DNA of 64,000 bases from Sphingomonas sp. OK281 (GTDB lineage: Bacteria; Pseudomonadota; Alphaproteobacteria; Sphingomonadales; Sphingomonadaceae): contig NZ_FOVZ01000007.1 in NCBI RefSeq assembly GCF_900115295.1, positions 62,001 to 126,000 on the forward strand. Direction: 5' to 3'. Positions 52,165 to 62,387 of the stretch are shown one piece after another (the first letter of the stretch is position 1; each line of letters opens with the position of its first letter). A program made the position numbers and the translations under genes. Below the pieces are notes generated by a model that was not told where the DNA came from, searched no databases, and saw only the letters and a list, made by a program, of their open reading frames with translations.

Positions 52165-52382
52165 CACGGGTACAGATACTGCCTGCCGAAGACAACGAGG
52201 CGACCGCCGGGCTGGCCGAGCGGGGCCTGGGTGACCTTGACCATGTGGTCACGCGCGTCGCACGTGGCGACGATGCGGCTGCTCTCGACCTCGACACGCC
52301 GTTCGACGTGGCGGTTCTCGACCGCATGTTGCCCGGCATCTACGGCGTCGCGGTCGTCGCGCAGTCTGAGAGCCTGGCGTGA
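52161..52382 (+). pseudogene. Truncated response-regulator receiver domain
   Basis: About 70 codons read as an OmpR-type receiver domain start: VQILPAEDNEATAGLAERGLG, then TPFDVAVLDRMLPGIYG with the phospho-acceptor Asp and the DRMLPG motif. It stops soon after (AQSESLA). There is no DNA-binding domain and no start with a ribosome-binding site, so it is a fragment. Confidence 0.6.
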
Positions 52383-52424
52383 GTGTATCGGCGATCGTCG
52401 AGATTTCTCATCAGCACCGATGGG

Positions 52425-54122
52425 TCACGTCGCAGGTACCCACTGATACGCCTGCACTGTTTCGCCGCGAGGCTGATACCGGATGTGCAGAGTTTGGTTA
52501 GCGCGTTTGACGTCCAGCGTCACATAGGCCTGCTGGTCGCCTTGCAGCGCATCCTGTGGGAAGCCGTTCAGGATTTCGTCGCCCTCCTTCAGGCCGGCCT
52601 TATCGGCGTTCGAGCCCTTGACCAGGCCGCGAACGATCTTTGGCCGGGCCTGAAGCGAGGCGATATCGAAGCCCAAGTCGTAGCGGCGCAGCGGCATGGT
52701 CAAGCGCCGAAACCCAGGGCCATACGCGTCGGAAGGCGGCAACACCGTCCCGCCGGCGAGCATCGCATCGAAATCGGCTGATCCCTTGTCGCCGAGCTCG
52801 GCTTTTAGCAGCGTTCGGTAGAGCGCCTCGTTCATCGACTGCCCGTTTCGTCGGGTCGTCAGCATGGTACGGACGATGTCGTCGAGCGAACGCTTGCCCT
52901 TCGAAGCGACGCGGATCTGCGCATCGACCATCTCGAAATACAGCGAGCCGCGATCATAGGGTAGCACGCGGATGCGCGTGTCGCGCCAGAAGCCCGCCGG
53001 AATCTCCGAATTGGGTGTGGCGATCTTGATGTTGGTATAATAGCGAGCCGCGGTCTCGTTCAGGTCCTTGAGGAAGTCGGCCGCCGAAATCATACCGGCG
53101 CGGAATGGTAGCGTACGCTGGTAATGCACCGCCAGCCCCTCGCCGAACCACGACCGGTCAAGGCCGCCGGCGGTATCCATCGACCCATCGAGCGAGTTGA
53201 CCCAGCTGTGCAGCATCTCGTGTGCGAGCAGCGAGCGGAGGTCGTCGGGTTTCGACGACTGGTTGAACGTGTAGGCGAAACTGTCGGTCAGCCCGATGCC
53301 GCTGCCAGGGTTGCGGGTATTGGTGCGGCCGAACACGCCGAAGCTCGGCGAGGCATAGCCGAAGAAGCTGCCATAAAACTGGTGGAGCTTTCCGCCCCAC
53401 GTCATCAGCGGCGTCATGTCGAACGGCGGTATGCCCTGCCACGCTGCGAAGAAGCCGTCGCTCGCCGGGCTAGAGGTACCAGGCCGACCACCCATGTAAT
53501 AGACCGAGCCGAGCTTTGCGGGCGGCAGCGGTGCGCTGGCAACCACGTTGCCGACGCCGAAACTGGAAACCCCTGTCCCGCCCGCACCATAAGCATCAAA
53601 ATCCCATTCGATACGCGTCACGCGCGCGGTAGTGTCGGCCGGCAGCAACACGAAGGCGTTGGCGGCGGCGGAAAAGGTGCCGTTCTCGGTGCGAATCTCA
53701 TATTGCGGCAGCGCGAGCGGCAGTGCCGCAGCATCGATCGGCACGCGGTATCGGACCGTCACGACACCCTCGATGGCGCGACCCGCGCGCCAGGTGCGCG
53801 TGGTATTCGATCCGTCCTCGGCCTTGTCCTGCACAATGGCGGCAATCGGCCCGGTGCGATCGGCAAAGGCGAGTTGCTGCAAGTCCTTGCCGCTGGTGAC
53901 GACCGTATTGGCGACCAGAGGAAGTTCGAACAGCGCATCGCCGGGCTTGGCGTGGAGGTCCTGCACGGTCAGCGTGACGTCGACATAGGGGATGTGCCGC
54001 GCGGCATCCGGCGCACCGGGCGCGAGGTGGATGATCAGCTGCGGTACGGCAGGATGGGCAGCACCCGCGAGAAGAAGGATCGACGGCACGAGAAGGCCCG
54101 TCAGCGTGCGATGAGTCGGCAT
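52425..54122 (-). CDS. Exported M61 glycyl-aminopeptidase-like protease with PDZ domain
   Basis: The protein is about 565 residues with a signal peptide ending near AAHPA. The N-terminal beta domain is followed by the thermolysin-like catalytic domain with HEMLHSW and the downstream Glu in WFGEGLAVHY. A C-terminal PDZ domain (about 470-555: KIVRGLVKGSNADKAGLKEGDEI) is present. M61 enzymes are periplasmic aminopeptidases with preference for Gly/Ala. GGGAGA lies 4-5 bases before the ATG at 54122. It follows the Lrp gene on the same strand and opens the second peptide-use locus. Confidence 0.9.
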   Translation of the reverse strand: MPTHRTLTGLLVPSILLLAGAAHPAVPQLIIHLAPGAPDAARHIPYVDVTLTVQDLHAKPGDALFELPLVANTVVTSGKDLQQLAFADRTGPIAAIVQDKAEDGSNTTRTWRAGRAIEGVVTVRYRVPIDAAALPLALPQYEIRTENGTFSAAANAFVLLPADTTARVTRIEWDFDAYGAGGTGVSSFGVGNVVASAPLPPAKLGSVYYMGGRPGTSSPASDGFFAAWQGIPPFDMTPLMTWGGKLHQFYGSFFGYASPSFGVFGRTNTRNPGSGIGLTDSFAYTFNQSSKPDDLRSLLAHEMLHSWVNSLDGSMDTAGGLDRSWFGEGLAVHYQRTLPFRAGMISAADFLKDLNETAARYYTNIKIATPNSEIPAGFWRDTRIRVLPYDRGSLYFEMVDAQIRVASKGKRSLDDIVRTMLTTRRNGQSMNEALYRTLLKAELGDKGSADFDAMLAGGTVLPPSDAYGPGFRRLTMPLRRYDLGFDIASLQARPKIVRGLVKGSNADKAGLKEGDEILNGFPQDALQGDQQAYVTLDVKRANQTLHIRYQPRGETVQAYQWVPAT

Positions 54123-54287
54123 GATCTCTCCCTGAAGCGGCAAGTCTAACCCTGTCACTCGGGTAAATCATCGCGCATCGCCGATCCGTCGACCCCGGTC
54201 TGCATTTCCTATGCGCAATGCGCGCGATCGATTGTTTGATTATGCCCCGAGACGATATCGCGCAAAAAGATCGGCGTCCTCCTCGCG

Positions 54288-54764
54288 CTAGCCAGCCGAC
54301 GGCAGCGGCAGACGGTGCGTACACTTCATCTCGGAGAGCGTGGCGATCGACCGAATGTCCTCGACGCCGGGCAGTCGCAGCAGCGTGCGGAAAGTGAAAT
54401 TCTGGTACCAGCCCATGCTCGGCGCGAGCACCTTGAGCATCACGTCCATTTCGCCGAACAACGTATACGCTTCGGTAATCTCGGGGATCTCGTCGACTGC
54501 GCGCATGAAGCGGTCGCGATTGTCATCGCTCAAACGACCCATCTTGAGCTGAGCGAAGATATACATGCTCTCGCCGAACTTTTCCCGATCGAGCACGGCG
54601 ACCTGCGCCTTGATATACCCCTCCTCCTTGAGCCGCTGGATACGGCGCCAGCACGGCGACTGCGACAGCCCGACGCGATCGGCGATCTCGCTGGAGGATT
54701 CGGACGCGTCGATCTGGAGGCGATCGAGGATTTTCAGATCGAGACGGTCAAGTACGTCAGCCAT
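54288..54764 (-). CDS. Lrp/AsnC-family transcriptional regulator
   Basis: The protein has 158 residues: an N-terminal HTH (LDLKILDRLQIDASESSSEIADRVGLSQSPCWRRIQRLKEEG, in pieces) and a C-terminal RAM effector domain (TLFGEMDVMLKVLA). It is divergent from the ornithine-cyclodeaminase-family gene (140 bp), the typical position of a local activator responding to an amino acid. It probably controls the plus-strand operon. Confidence 0.92.
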   Translation of the reverse strand: MADVLDRLDLKILDRLQIDASESSSEIADRVGLSQSPCWRRIQRLKEEGYIKAQVAVLDREKFGESMYIFAQLKMGRLSDDNRDRFMRAVDEIPEITEAYTLFGEMDVMLKVLAPSMGWYQNFTFRTLLRLPGVEDIRSIATLSEMKCTHRLPLPSAG

Positions 54765-54904
54765 CGTTATGCACCATTCCGGTCACGCGTGGATTGATAT
54801 CACCCCCAGTCTACGTACGGCGCCCGCAATCGGCAAGTTTCTGCGCGAAAGGCGCTATAAGCTCGTCGCGACGACCGAGCGTCGGTCGCACACGGGGGAT
54901 GACG

Positions 54905-55858
54905 ATGACACGGGACGAACTGGCCATCTTTGACAGCCAGGCGGTTCGCGACGGCTTGAGCTATCCCGATTGCATTCAGGTAGTGCGAGAGGTGATGCAG
55001 GCTTTGTCGTCGGGCACGACGCGGCAATTGCTGCGGACGATGATCTCGCTGGGGCCAGGACGCACGTTCGCGCAGATGCCCGGCGCGCTTGGCGACCATG
55101 CCATGTTCGGCACAAAGACGATCAGCGTCTTCGCCGATCCGAACAGGCCGGGGCTTCGCCGTCATCGGGGGCTCGTCGTCCTGTTCGAACCGGAAGAGGG
55201 GCGCCCGGTCGCCGTCGCGGATGCCGAGGAGATCACCCATATTCGGACCGCCGCCGCCACCGCGGTCGCGACCGACGCGCTGGCCCGCACCGATGCGAAG
55301 ACGTTGCTGATCGTCGGCACCGGCAGCCAGGCGCACGCGCATCTGAAGGCGCTGCCCTTGGTACGATCCTTCGAGCGTGTGCTGATCTGGGGCCGATCGC
55401 CTGACACCGCCGATGCTCTGACCAAGGAATATCGTCATCTCGGCACGGAGCGGGCCGATGATCTGGAGGCGGCGACGCGGACGGCGGACGTGATTTGCAC
55501 GCTGACCGCGGCGTCGGAACCCGTGATCTTCGGCGACTGGGTGCAGCCCGGCACGCACGTCAATCTGATCGGATCGAGTGGCCCCGGCCCCGTCGAGGTC
55601 GACAGCGCGCTGGTCGCCAAGAGCCGCTACATCGCCGACAGCACGGCCTCCGCGCGCGATGCCGCCGCCGAGTTCCTGGTCGCCCGCGCCGCCGGGATCG
55701 TTGGCGAAGACCACATCGTCGGCGAGATCGGCGACGTGCTGCTCGGCCGCATCGCCGGCCGCACCAGCGACCGCGACATCACGCTCTACAAGTCCCTAGG
55801 CCATGCGGCGCAGGACCTTGCCGCCGCCGCTCATCTCTATCGGAGTTCGCGTCGCTGA
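54905..55858 (+). CDS. Ornithine cyclodeaminase/mu-crystallin-family enzyme
   Basis: The protein is about 317 residues. The substrate-binding half (about 20-110) precedes a Rossmann NAD(P) domain with GTGSQAHAHLKAL and LIGSSGPGPVEVDSALV. The family includes ornithine cyclodeaminase, alanine dehydrogenase and LhpI-type 1-pyrroline-2-carboxylate reductase; the exact substrate cannot be read. The ATG at 54905 was chosen because GGGGG lies 6 bases upstream. It overlaps the amidohydrolase gene by one base (TGATG) and is divergent from an Lrp regulator, so amino-acid-responsive expression is likely. Confidence 0.9.
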   Translation: MTRDELAIFDSQAVRDGLSYPDCIQVVREVMQALSSGTTRQLLRTMISLGPGRTFAQMPGALGDHAMFGTKTISVFADPNRPGLRRHRGLVVLFEPEEGRPVAVADAEEITHIRTAAATAVATDALARTDAKTLLIVGTGSQAHAHLKALPLVRSFERVLIWGRSPDTADALTKEYRHLGTERADDLEAATRTADVICTLTAASEPVIFGDWVQPGTHVNLIGSSGPGPVEVDSALVAKSRYIADSTASARDAAAEFLVARAAGIVGEDHIVGEIGDVLLGRIAGRTSDRDITLYKSLGHAAQDLAAAAHLYRSSRR

Positions 55859-57942
55859 TGTCGTTGTCCCCTTTTCGTTCGGCACTGGCCGCATCGACTC
55901 TGCTGGCCGGTTTCTGTGCCGCCCCTGCCTTCGCCCAGCATGAGCGCATGTCGGTGATCGCCAATGGCGAGAAGGTCGGCTTCGTCGACGTCGCGCGGAC
56001 CGGCAACCATGTCGCGGTCCAGTACGACGTGAAGAACAATGGTCGCGGCCCGACGATGGTCGAGGCGATCGAGCTCGGCGCCGATGGCCTGCCCGTCAGC
56101 TGGACGCTGGACGGCAAGGCGACCTTCGGCGGCGATGTCCACGAACGCTTCTTGCGTACCGCCACCAAGGCGGAATGGAGTGATTCGATGGGTGCACGCA
56201 CCGCGACGGTCCGCGGCACGGGCCTGTATATCGGTCAGGCCGCGAGCCCCTGGGCGCTCGGCCTGTACGCGCGCGCTCTGCTCAAGGCTCCGGCCTCGAC
56301 ACTGACCGCGTTGCCGGGTGGGCAGGTGCATCTCGACAAGCTCGGGCCGGCGACGATCGGCAACGTCTCGTACCAGGCCTATGCGATCAGCGGCATCGAC
56401 CTATCGCCGGACCTGATCCTGCTCGATGACAAGAATGCGCTGTTCGCCGTGCTCGACACCGGCGGCGCTGTGGTCCGCGAAGGGCATGACGCCGACGTGC
56501 CGGCGCTGGCGGACCTGGCGACCAAGCTGACCGCCAAGCGCTACGCCGCGCTCCAGAAACGGTTCGCGCACACTGTCGATGCGCCGGTTCGCATCCGGAA
56601 CGTCCGCGTATTCGATCCCGTCAGCGGCAAGCGCGGCGAGCCGGTCTCGGTGGTGTTCGCCAATGGTCGGATCAGCGGCATCCAGCCTCTGGACGCTGTG
56701 GCTTCGCCGAGCGAAGCGCTGATCGACGGCCAGGGCGGGACGCTGATGGCGGGGCTGCACGACATGCACGCGCATATCAGCCTGGAATCCGCTATCCTCT
56801 ACATCGCCGCGGGCGTCACCGAGGTGCGCGACATGGGCAACGACAACGCCTTCCTGCCCGACCTGATGCGCCGGATCGCGAGCGGCGAAGTCGCAGGGCC
56901 GCGGATCATGCCCGACGGGTTCCTGGAAGGCCGCAGTCCCTATTCGGCGCGGCTCGGTATCGTCGCCGACAGCGAGGCCAAAGCGCTGGAGGCGGTGCGC
57001 TGGTATGCCGCACGCGGCTATTGGCAGATCAAGATCTACAACAGCATGAACCCCGCCTGGGTGCCCGCCATCGCCAAGGAGGCGCATGCGCTTGGGCTGA
57101 CGGTGACGGGGCATATCCCCGCCTTCACCAATGCCGATGCGATGATCGGCGCGGGGTATGACGAGGTGACGCACATCAACCAGCTGATGCTCGGCTGGGT
57201 GCTCGATCCGAAAGAAGATACGCGTACGCCGCTGCGGCTGACCGCGATGAAGCGCACCGCGACGCTCGATCTCGCATCGCCGCGCGTCCAGGCGACGATT
57301 GATCGGATGGTCGCGGGCGGGATTGCGCATGATCCGACCGCGGTGACGCTGGAGTTGCTGATGCTCAGCCGCAACGGTGTCGCCTCGCCATCGGTGGCCG
57401 AGTATATCGATCACCTGCCGATCGGCCTGCAGCGCCGCCGCCGTCAGGCGATCGCGCCGATCGCCAGCTCGGCGGATGCCGCAGGATATGACGGTGCGAT
57501 GGCCAAGGTGAAGCAGACGCTGAAACTGCTGCACGACCGCGGCATCCGGTTGTTGCCTGGCACCGACGACCAGACCGGGCTGTCGGTACACCGCGAGCTG
57601 GAAATCTATGCCGAGGCCGGCATTCCGATCCCCGACGTACTGCGAATGGCGACGCTTGGCCCCGAGCAATATATGGGTCGCGACCAGGAGCTGGGTTCGA
57701 TCGCGCGCGGCAAGATCGCCGACTTCATCCTGTTGCCGGGCGATCCGACGAAGGACCTGAGCGAACTGCACCGCATATCGATGGTGGTGAAGGACGGGAC
57801 GATCTATTTCCCGTCCGAAATCTACCCCGCGTTCGGCGTGAAGCCGTTCGTTGCCGCGCCGAAGATGACGCTGCCCGCGCCCACACCGAAACTGGCAGGA
57901 TCGGGCCCTGCGCACGATGCGATGGACGAGTTTGTGTACTGA
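55858..57942 (+). CDS. Exported amidohydrolase-superfamily peptidase/deacylase
   Basis: The protein is about 694 residues with a signal peptide ending AFAQ. A roughly 200-residue N-terminal beta domain of unknown type precedes the amidohydrolase barrel: HDMHAHI (metal His pair), KIKIYNS-type QIKIYNS, TGHIP with a metal His, and GTDDQTG with the catalytic Asp. Members act as Xaa-Pro or Xaa-Arg dipeptidases, imidazolonepropionases or N-acyl amino acid hydrolases. It is co-translated with the cyclodeaminase-family gene, so it may release that enzyme's amino acid in the periplasm. Confidence 0.88.
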   Translation: MSLSPFRSALAASTLLAGFCAAPAFAQHERMSVIANGEKVGFVDVARTGNHVAVQYDVKNNGRGPTMVEAIELGADGLPVSWTLDGKATFGGDVHERFLRTATKAEWSDSMGARTATVRGTGLYIGQAASPWALGLYARALLKAPASTLTALPGGQVHLDKLGPATIGNVSYQAYAISGIDLSPDLILLDDKNALFAVLDTGGAVVREGHDADVPALADLATKLTAKRYAALQKRFAHTVDAPVRIRNVRVFDPVSGKRGEPVSVVFANGRISGIQPLDAVASPSEALIDGQGGTLMAGLHDMHAHISLESAILYIAAGVTEVRDMGNDNAFLPDLMRRIASGEVAGPRIMPDGFLEGRSPYSARLGIVADSEAKALEAVRWYAARGYWQIKIYNSMNPAWVPAIAKEAHALGLTVTGHIPAFTNADAMIGAGYDEVTHINQLMLGWVLDPKEDTRTPLRLTAMKRTATLDLASPRVQATIDRMVAGGIAHDPTAVTLELLMLSRNGVASPSVAEYIDHLPIGLQRRRRQAIAPIASSADAAGYDGAMAKVKQTLKLLHDRGIRLLPGTDDQTGLSVHRELEIYAEAGIPIPDVLRMATLGPEQYMGRDQELGSIARGKIADFILLPGDPTKDLSELHRISMVVKDGTIYFPSEIYPAFGVKPFVAAPKMTLPAPTPKLAGSGPAHDAMDEFVY

Positions 57943-57948
57943 GGGCGG

Positions 57949-59472
57949 CTATTTCCTGCCGGCCAAGACCTGCGCCACGAACTGGTGCAGGTCTGCGCTT
58001 AGGGCCGCCAGCGCGGTGTCGTCCTCGAACGCCGAATGGCCCGAGGCGTAGCGGTGGAACGCGGTGCGATCAACGGCCACGCCATTCTGTTCGAGGGCGA
58101 ACTGGCCGGCGTAGACCGGCGTGGTGATGTCATAATAGCCGCCCGCGGCGAACACCCGCAGCGCCGGCTTGGCCTCCATCGCCGCCTTCAGATACGGGGC
58201 AAACGCCATCGCGCGGTAGCTGCCGCCATAGTCCTTGTCCCAGTCCCACTTAAAGTTGATCCCGAGGTTCAGGCTGCGATACGGGCTGGGCGCGGCGTAA
58301 CCGAGCTCAGCCTTGAGATAGGTCTCGACCGACGCAGCGGCACCCGTGTTCGATCCCAGTGACATCGATGGATCGTCGAACGGCGGGCGCAGCTTGCTCT
58401 CCGAGATCAATCGGGTGGCGCGTCCGTCGAGTTGCCCCGTCCGAAAGCCCTTCGCCGCGAGCAGGCCAAGCATGAAATCGCTCCGCTCGATGCGCAGGTC
58501 CTTGGCCTCGATCGTCGCGGCGGGAATGCCGATCAGCGTCGAAAGATGCTCGGCAACACGGTGTTTTTCCGCCGCCGGCAACGCGGCGCCCTGCATAAGC
58601 GCGGCGGCATAATCGGTCTGGGCGAAATGCAACGCGTCGTCGAACTGCCGCGCAACGCTCCGCCCGCCGCGATCGATCGCGGCGTGATACCAGGCGACGG
58701 CGGACAGCGTCGGCAACAGCACCACGTCGGAGACCACCGGTCCGTCGCTATCGCCAACCGACAACGACAACAGCACGACGCCGTCGGGCAATGGTTTCTT
58801 GGCCTTCATATCCTCGTTGAGGATCGCGAGCGCGCGCGCGGTGCCATAGCTCTCCCCGATCAACAGCACCGGCGACCCGGTGCGGCCGTTGGCGGCGAGC
58901 CAGCGCGCGATCATCGACGAGACGCCGCGCGCATCGCCGCCCACACCGAAATAGCTCGACGCATCCTTGCCCTTGATCGGCATCGATGCGCCGGTGCCGA
59001 CCGGATCGATGAAGACGAGGTCGGCGGTGTCGAGCAGCGTGAAGCGGTTGTCCTCCAAATGCGCGGCATCGCCCTTGCCGACGATGCGGCGCGGACCGAA
59101 GGCCTGCATGTGCAGCGGCGACGAGGATGCGCCGGGACCACCGTTGAACACGAATATCACCGGGCGTCCGGCCGGCTTCACGCCGTCGAGGACATAGGCA
59201 TAGCTGACACCGACCGCGACCGGCGTGCCGTCCGGTCCCGCCATCGGTTGTTCGCTGACGATCGCGCGATAGGCGAGCTTCCGACCCGCGATCGTGACTA
59301 CGTGCCTGGTCGTGACGACGCGCTCGCTGACGGCGTCGCGCGGCACCATCGGGTCCATCGCGCGCAGGAAGGCGGGTGACATCGGCGCATTGCCCTCGTC
59401 CTGGGCATGAAGCGCGGCAGGTGCCGCGGCGACGAGCAGCGTCGAGATCAGGGCGAGACGGCGCATGGGCAT
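57949..59472 (-). CDS. Exported S10 serine carboxypeptidase-like protein
   Basis: The protein is 507 residues with a signal peptide ending LHAQ. S10 family landmarks are FNGGPGASSS (residues 109-118), the nucleophile Ser208 in GESYGT, the acid in YYDITTP (Asp448) and the His in SGHSAF (His479). These enzymes remove C-terminal residues at acidic pH and some act on peptides ending after Pro. It converges on the amidohydrolase gene and is followed upstream by the aminotransferase-fold gene (32-bp gap), with which it forms an operon. Confidence 0.9.
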   Translation of the reverse strand: MPMRRLALISTLLVAAAPAALHAQDEGNAPMSPAFLRAMDPMVPRDAVSERVVTTRHVVTIAGRKLAYRAIVSEQPMAGPDGTPVAVGVSYAYVLDGVKPAGRPVIFVFNGGPGASSSPLHMQAFGPRRIVGKGDAAHLEDNRFTLLDTADLVFIDPVGTGASMPIKGKDASSYFGVGGDARGVSSMIARWLAANGRTGSPVLLIGESYGTARALAILNEDMKAKKPLPDGVVLLSLSVGDSDGPVVSDVVLLPTLSAVAWYHAAIDRGGRSVARQFDDALHFAQTDYAAALMQGAALPAAEKHRVAEHLSTLIGIPAATIEAKDLRIERSDFMLGLLAAKGFRTGQLDGRATRLISESKLRPPFDDPSMSLGSNTGAAASVETYLKAELGYAAPSPYRSLNLGINFKWDWDKDYGGSYRAMAFAPYLKAAMEAKPALRVFAAGGYYDITTPVYAGQFALEQNGVAVDRTAFHRYASGHSAFEDDTALAALSADLHQFVAQVLAGRK

Positions 59473-59504
59473 GGGTCCTTCGTAAGATACGGGCTGAAGC
59501 AGGC

Positions 59505-60782
59505 TCAAGCCTTGGGCAGCGCGGCGAGCAGCCGTTCGATATCGTCGATGTCGTTGAACACCGACGGACTGACCCGGAACCGGTTGCGCGACAGCGTGAT
59601 CTGGATCTTCGCCGCCTTCAACCTGTCGGCGAGCTTGGCATGCGCGCCTTCGAGCACGCAGGTGACGAGTGGCGTACGGCTCTCGGGCGGGGTGACGACG
59701 GTATAGCCGAGCCCGCCCAGGCCTTGGTGCAGGCGCTCGAGCAAGGGTTGGCGGTGCGCGACGATCCGGTCGACGCCGATCCCGAGGATGTAATCGAGCG
59801 AGAAGCCCAGCATCGCCGAGATGGTGTGGGCATGCGTGCCGCCCGCGAACAGCCCTTCCATGTCGGGGCGCGGCGTGACGTCGGCGATCGGGTAGTCGGG
59901 CTTCGTCACCGGCGGATCGAACGGATAGACGTGCGGGGCGAATCCGGCGAGCTGGTAATAGCCGAAGCGGGTGCGCGTCAGCCGGTCGTGCAGATCGCCG
60001 CGGACATAGAGCAGCCCCAGACCGAAATCGCCCATCAGCCATTTGTAACTGGCGCAGGCCGCGAAATCGACGTTGGTCGCGCGCACGTCGATCGGCACGG
60101 TACCGGCCGCATGGATGATGTCGGCATAGACCAATGCGCCCTTGGCGTGCGCGATCTCGCAGACCCGCTTCAAGTCGTGTTCAAAGCCGTTGTAGGTCGA
60201 CGCCAGCGACAGCGCGACGAGCTGCGTGCCGGGAATAATCGCGCGCTCGATGTCGTCGATCGCGATCCGCGCAACGCCTTGTGCGTCGCGGGGTCGTATC
60301 CAGGCGACGTCAACGCCCTGCCTTGCCAGTTCCTCGTACAGATAGAACGAGCCGAAAAAGTGCAGCGTGTCGGTGACGATCCGGCGCTTCTCGTGCGGGA
60401 AACCGAGCGCATCGATGATCGCCTGCTCGCCGGCTGTCGTGCTCTGGACGAACGCGATTTCCTCGGGCGTCGCGTTGATCAGGCGCGCGAAACTCGCCTT
60501 CACGCGCGTCTCGACCTCGTCGGTCGGATAGTGGCCGTCCATCGTCGCACGCTGATCGAGATACGCGCGTACCGCATTACGCGCGCCGAGCGGCACCGGG
60601 TGCATCGTGCCCGAATCCAGATACACGCCCGGCATCGGCGCGAAGCTCGCGCGATCCGGAAGCGCGCCAGAAGCAGGCTTAGTCACCGCCTTCGCCGCTG
60701 CGCTCGCCGCCAGGGGCAACGCGCCCGCGCCTGCCAGTACGCCGCCCAGCACACCACGCCGTGTCACGCCATTTTTCGCCAT
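59505..60782 (-). CDS. Tat-exported class V aminotransferase-fold PLP enzyme
   Basis: The protein is about 425 residues. A Tat signal (TRRGVLGGVLAGAG) starts near residue 7. The PLP fold of the isopenicillin-N-epimerase/cysteine-desulfurase branch follows, with the Schiff-base Lys in ASYKWLMGDFG and conserved ADIIHAAG. Two adjacent ATG codons exist; the second (60782) has better spacing to GGAAGG. Periplasmic PLP enzymes of this type are common in sphingomonads and xanthomonads and mostly uncharacterised. It is upstream of and on the same strand as the S10 gene. The longer reading frame upstream is antisense to the next gene and was excluded. Confidence 0.87.
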   Translation of the reverse strand: MAKNGVTRRGVLGGVLAGAGALPLAASAAAKAVTKPASGALPDRASFAPMPGVYLDSGTMHPVPLGARNAVRAYLDQRATMDGHYPTDEVETRVKASFARLINATPEEIAFVQSTTAGEQAIIDALGFPHEKRRIVTDTLHFFGSFYLYEELARQGVDVAWIRPRDAQGVARIAIDDIERAIIPGTQLVALSLASTYNGFEHDLKRVCEIAHAKGALVYADIIHAAGTVPIDVRATNVDFAACASYKWLMGDFGLGLLYVRGDLHDRLTRTRFGYYQLAGFAPHVYPFDPPVTKPDYPIADVTPRPDMEGLFAGGTHAHTISAMLGFSLDYILGIGVDRIVAHRQPLLERLHQGLGGLGYTVVTPPESRTPLVTCVLEGAHAKLADRLKAAKIQITLSRNRFRVSPSVFNDIDDIERLLAALPKA

Positions 60783-60959
60783 CATGCCCCTTCCGGTCGG
60801 CATCGAGCTTACCCCGACTGCCGCGCATAGTTTTAGCCGTTTCGCGCCACGATGACGGGGCCGCTTCTCGTCTGCACGCACGATCTGCGAACTACCTTTG
60901 CATTTGCGCATAAAAATCCCGCGCATTCCCGCGTAACCAGATTGCGAGGAGACGTATCG

Positions 60960-62387
60960 ATGCTGAAACCAGGCCTGTCGTGCGCGATACTGTTGGCGAG
61001 CATCGCGGCGACCTCCAACGCACGCGCCGCCCCGCGAACCTGCGCCGTGGACGCCGTCGAGACCCACCATTCCGCACAGATCGGCAGCCGCCGGATCGAG
61101 TATGTCGCCTGCGTTGGCACCCTCCCCGTTCGCAACGTTGAGGGCGAAGCACATGGCCGGATCGTCTACACCGCATATATCGTCCCGACACGCTCGGCAC
61201 GCCCGCTCAGCTTCGTGTGGAACGGCGGACCGGGGGCGGACTCGCGGACGCTGCAATTTCACGCGGTCGGGCCGCGGATTCTCAAGAACGGCGTGCTCGT
61301 CGACAATACCGCGAGCCCGCTCGGCATCAGCGACCTCGTCTTCGTCGATCCGGTCGGCACAGGTTTCAGCCGCGCGGATACGCCCGAGCACGCTGCCGCA
61401 TTCTACGGCACCAACGCCGATATTGCCTCGGTCACAGGCTTCGTCCGCGATTTCCGCGTCGCCTATGGCCGCGAGACGAGTGGACTTAATCTGGTCGGCG
61501 AGAGCTTCGGTACGTGGCGCGCATCGGGCGTCGCTGAGGCACTGGTGAACCAGGGCATTCGCATCGACGGTGTGGCGCTGATCTCCGGCGGGATCCCGCT
61601 CGGCGACGAAGCGCGCAGCGATCGCCGCCGCGCCGTTTCGCTGGTCAACCGCACCGCGACCGCATTCGCGCTCGGCCGGCTGGCCCCCGATCTACAGAAA
61701 GACGAGGCGAAGACGCTCGCCGAAGTTCGCCACTGGGCAGAAACCGTCTACGCCCCCGCCCTTTCCAACCCTGCCGTATTGAACGACGCATCGCGCGCCC
61801 CGATCGTCGCTGGTCTGGCGCGCTATCAGGGCCTCGATCCCAAGACGATCGATGCCAAGACACTATGGGTTTCGCCCCGCGAATTCCGCATGCGTCTGTT
61901 GGCGAGCGAAGGCAAGACGCTCGGCATTTTCGACATGCGGCAGACCAGCGCGGCAAGCGAAGGCGGCGCCGGCAAGATCGTGCTCGACTATTACCGCCGG
62001 ACGCTGGGCTACACCCAGGGCAGCTATGCCGGGATCGACGCCCCCGACGCCGGCGTTGGCAACGACTGGCAGTATGATCAGTCTCCGATCACCAAGGAGT
62101 CGCTCGCCCGCGCGATAGCCGGCGAAGGCCCGCCGAGCGCATCGCAACCCTGGATCCAGCGCGCCATGACCAGGGCGCCGAGGCTCCGCGTCTGGGTCGC
62201 AGCAGGGCTATATGACTCGCTCAACAGCTGCATCGGCAACGCGCTCACGGTTGGCGGACTGCCCAAGGCGCTGGCCAGCCGCTTCACGCTGAAATGCTAT
62301 GCCGGCGGCCACATGATGTATCAGGATTCGCGCCAGACCGGGATATTCGGGCACGACTTGGCTGCGTTCCTGGGCCAGCGCGCATAA
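60960..62387 (+). CDS. Second exported S10 serine carboxypeptidase-like protein
   Basis: The protein is about 475 residues with a signal peptide ending ARAAP. S10 landmarks are WNGGPGADS, the nucleophile in GESFGTWRA, the Asp in AAGLYDSLN and the His in AGGHMMYQD. It is distant from the copy at 57949 (GESFGT against GESYGT, shorter N-terminus), so the two likely differ in specificity. Divergent from the aminotransferase-fold gene (177 bp) and followed by a TonB receptor gene. Confidence 0.9.
   Translation: MLKPGLSCAILLASIAATSNARAAPRTCAVDAVETHHSAQIGSRRIEYVACVGTLPVRNVEGEAHGRIVYTAYIVPTRSARPLSFVWNGGPGADSRTLQFHAVGPRILKNGVLVDNTASPLGISDLVFVDPVGTGFSRADTPEHAAAFYGTNADIASVTGFVRDFRVAYGRETSGLNLVGESFGTWRASGVAEALVNQGIRIDGVALISGGIPLGDEARSDRRRAVSLVNRTATAFALGRLAPDLQKDEAKTLAEVRHWAETVYAPALSNPAVLNDASRAPIVAGLARYQGLDPKTIDAKTLWVSPREFRMRLLASEGKTLGIFDMRQTSAASEGGAGKIVLDYYRRTLGYTQGSYAGIDAPDAGVGNDWQYDQSPITKESLARAIAGEGPPSASQPWIQRAMTRAPRLRVWVAAGLYDSLNSCIGNALTVGGLPKALASRFTLKCYAGGHMMYQDSRQTGIFGHDLAAFLGQRA

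Noticed and set aside
51948..52382. 144-codon plus-strand frame read as one intact protein
   Set aside because: Only its second half looks like a receiver domain; the first half is unrelated and the protein lacks an output domain, so it was split into remnants.
60783..61391. N-terminal extension of the class V aminotransferase-fold gene
   Set aside because: The upstream part is antisense to the S10 gene; the Tat signal shows the true start at about 60782.
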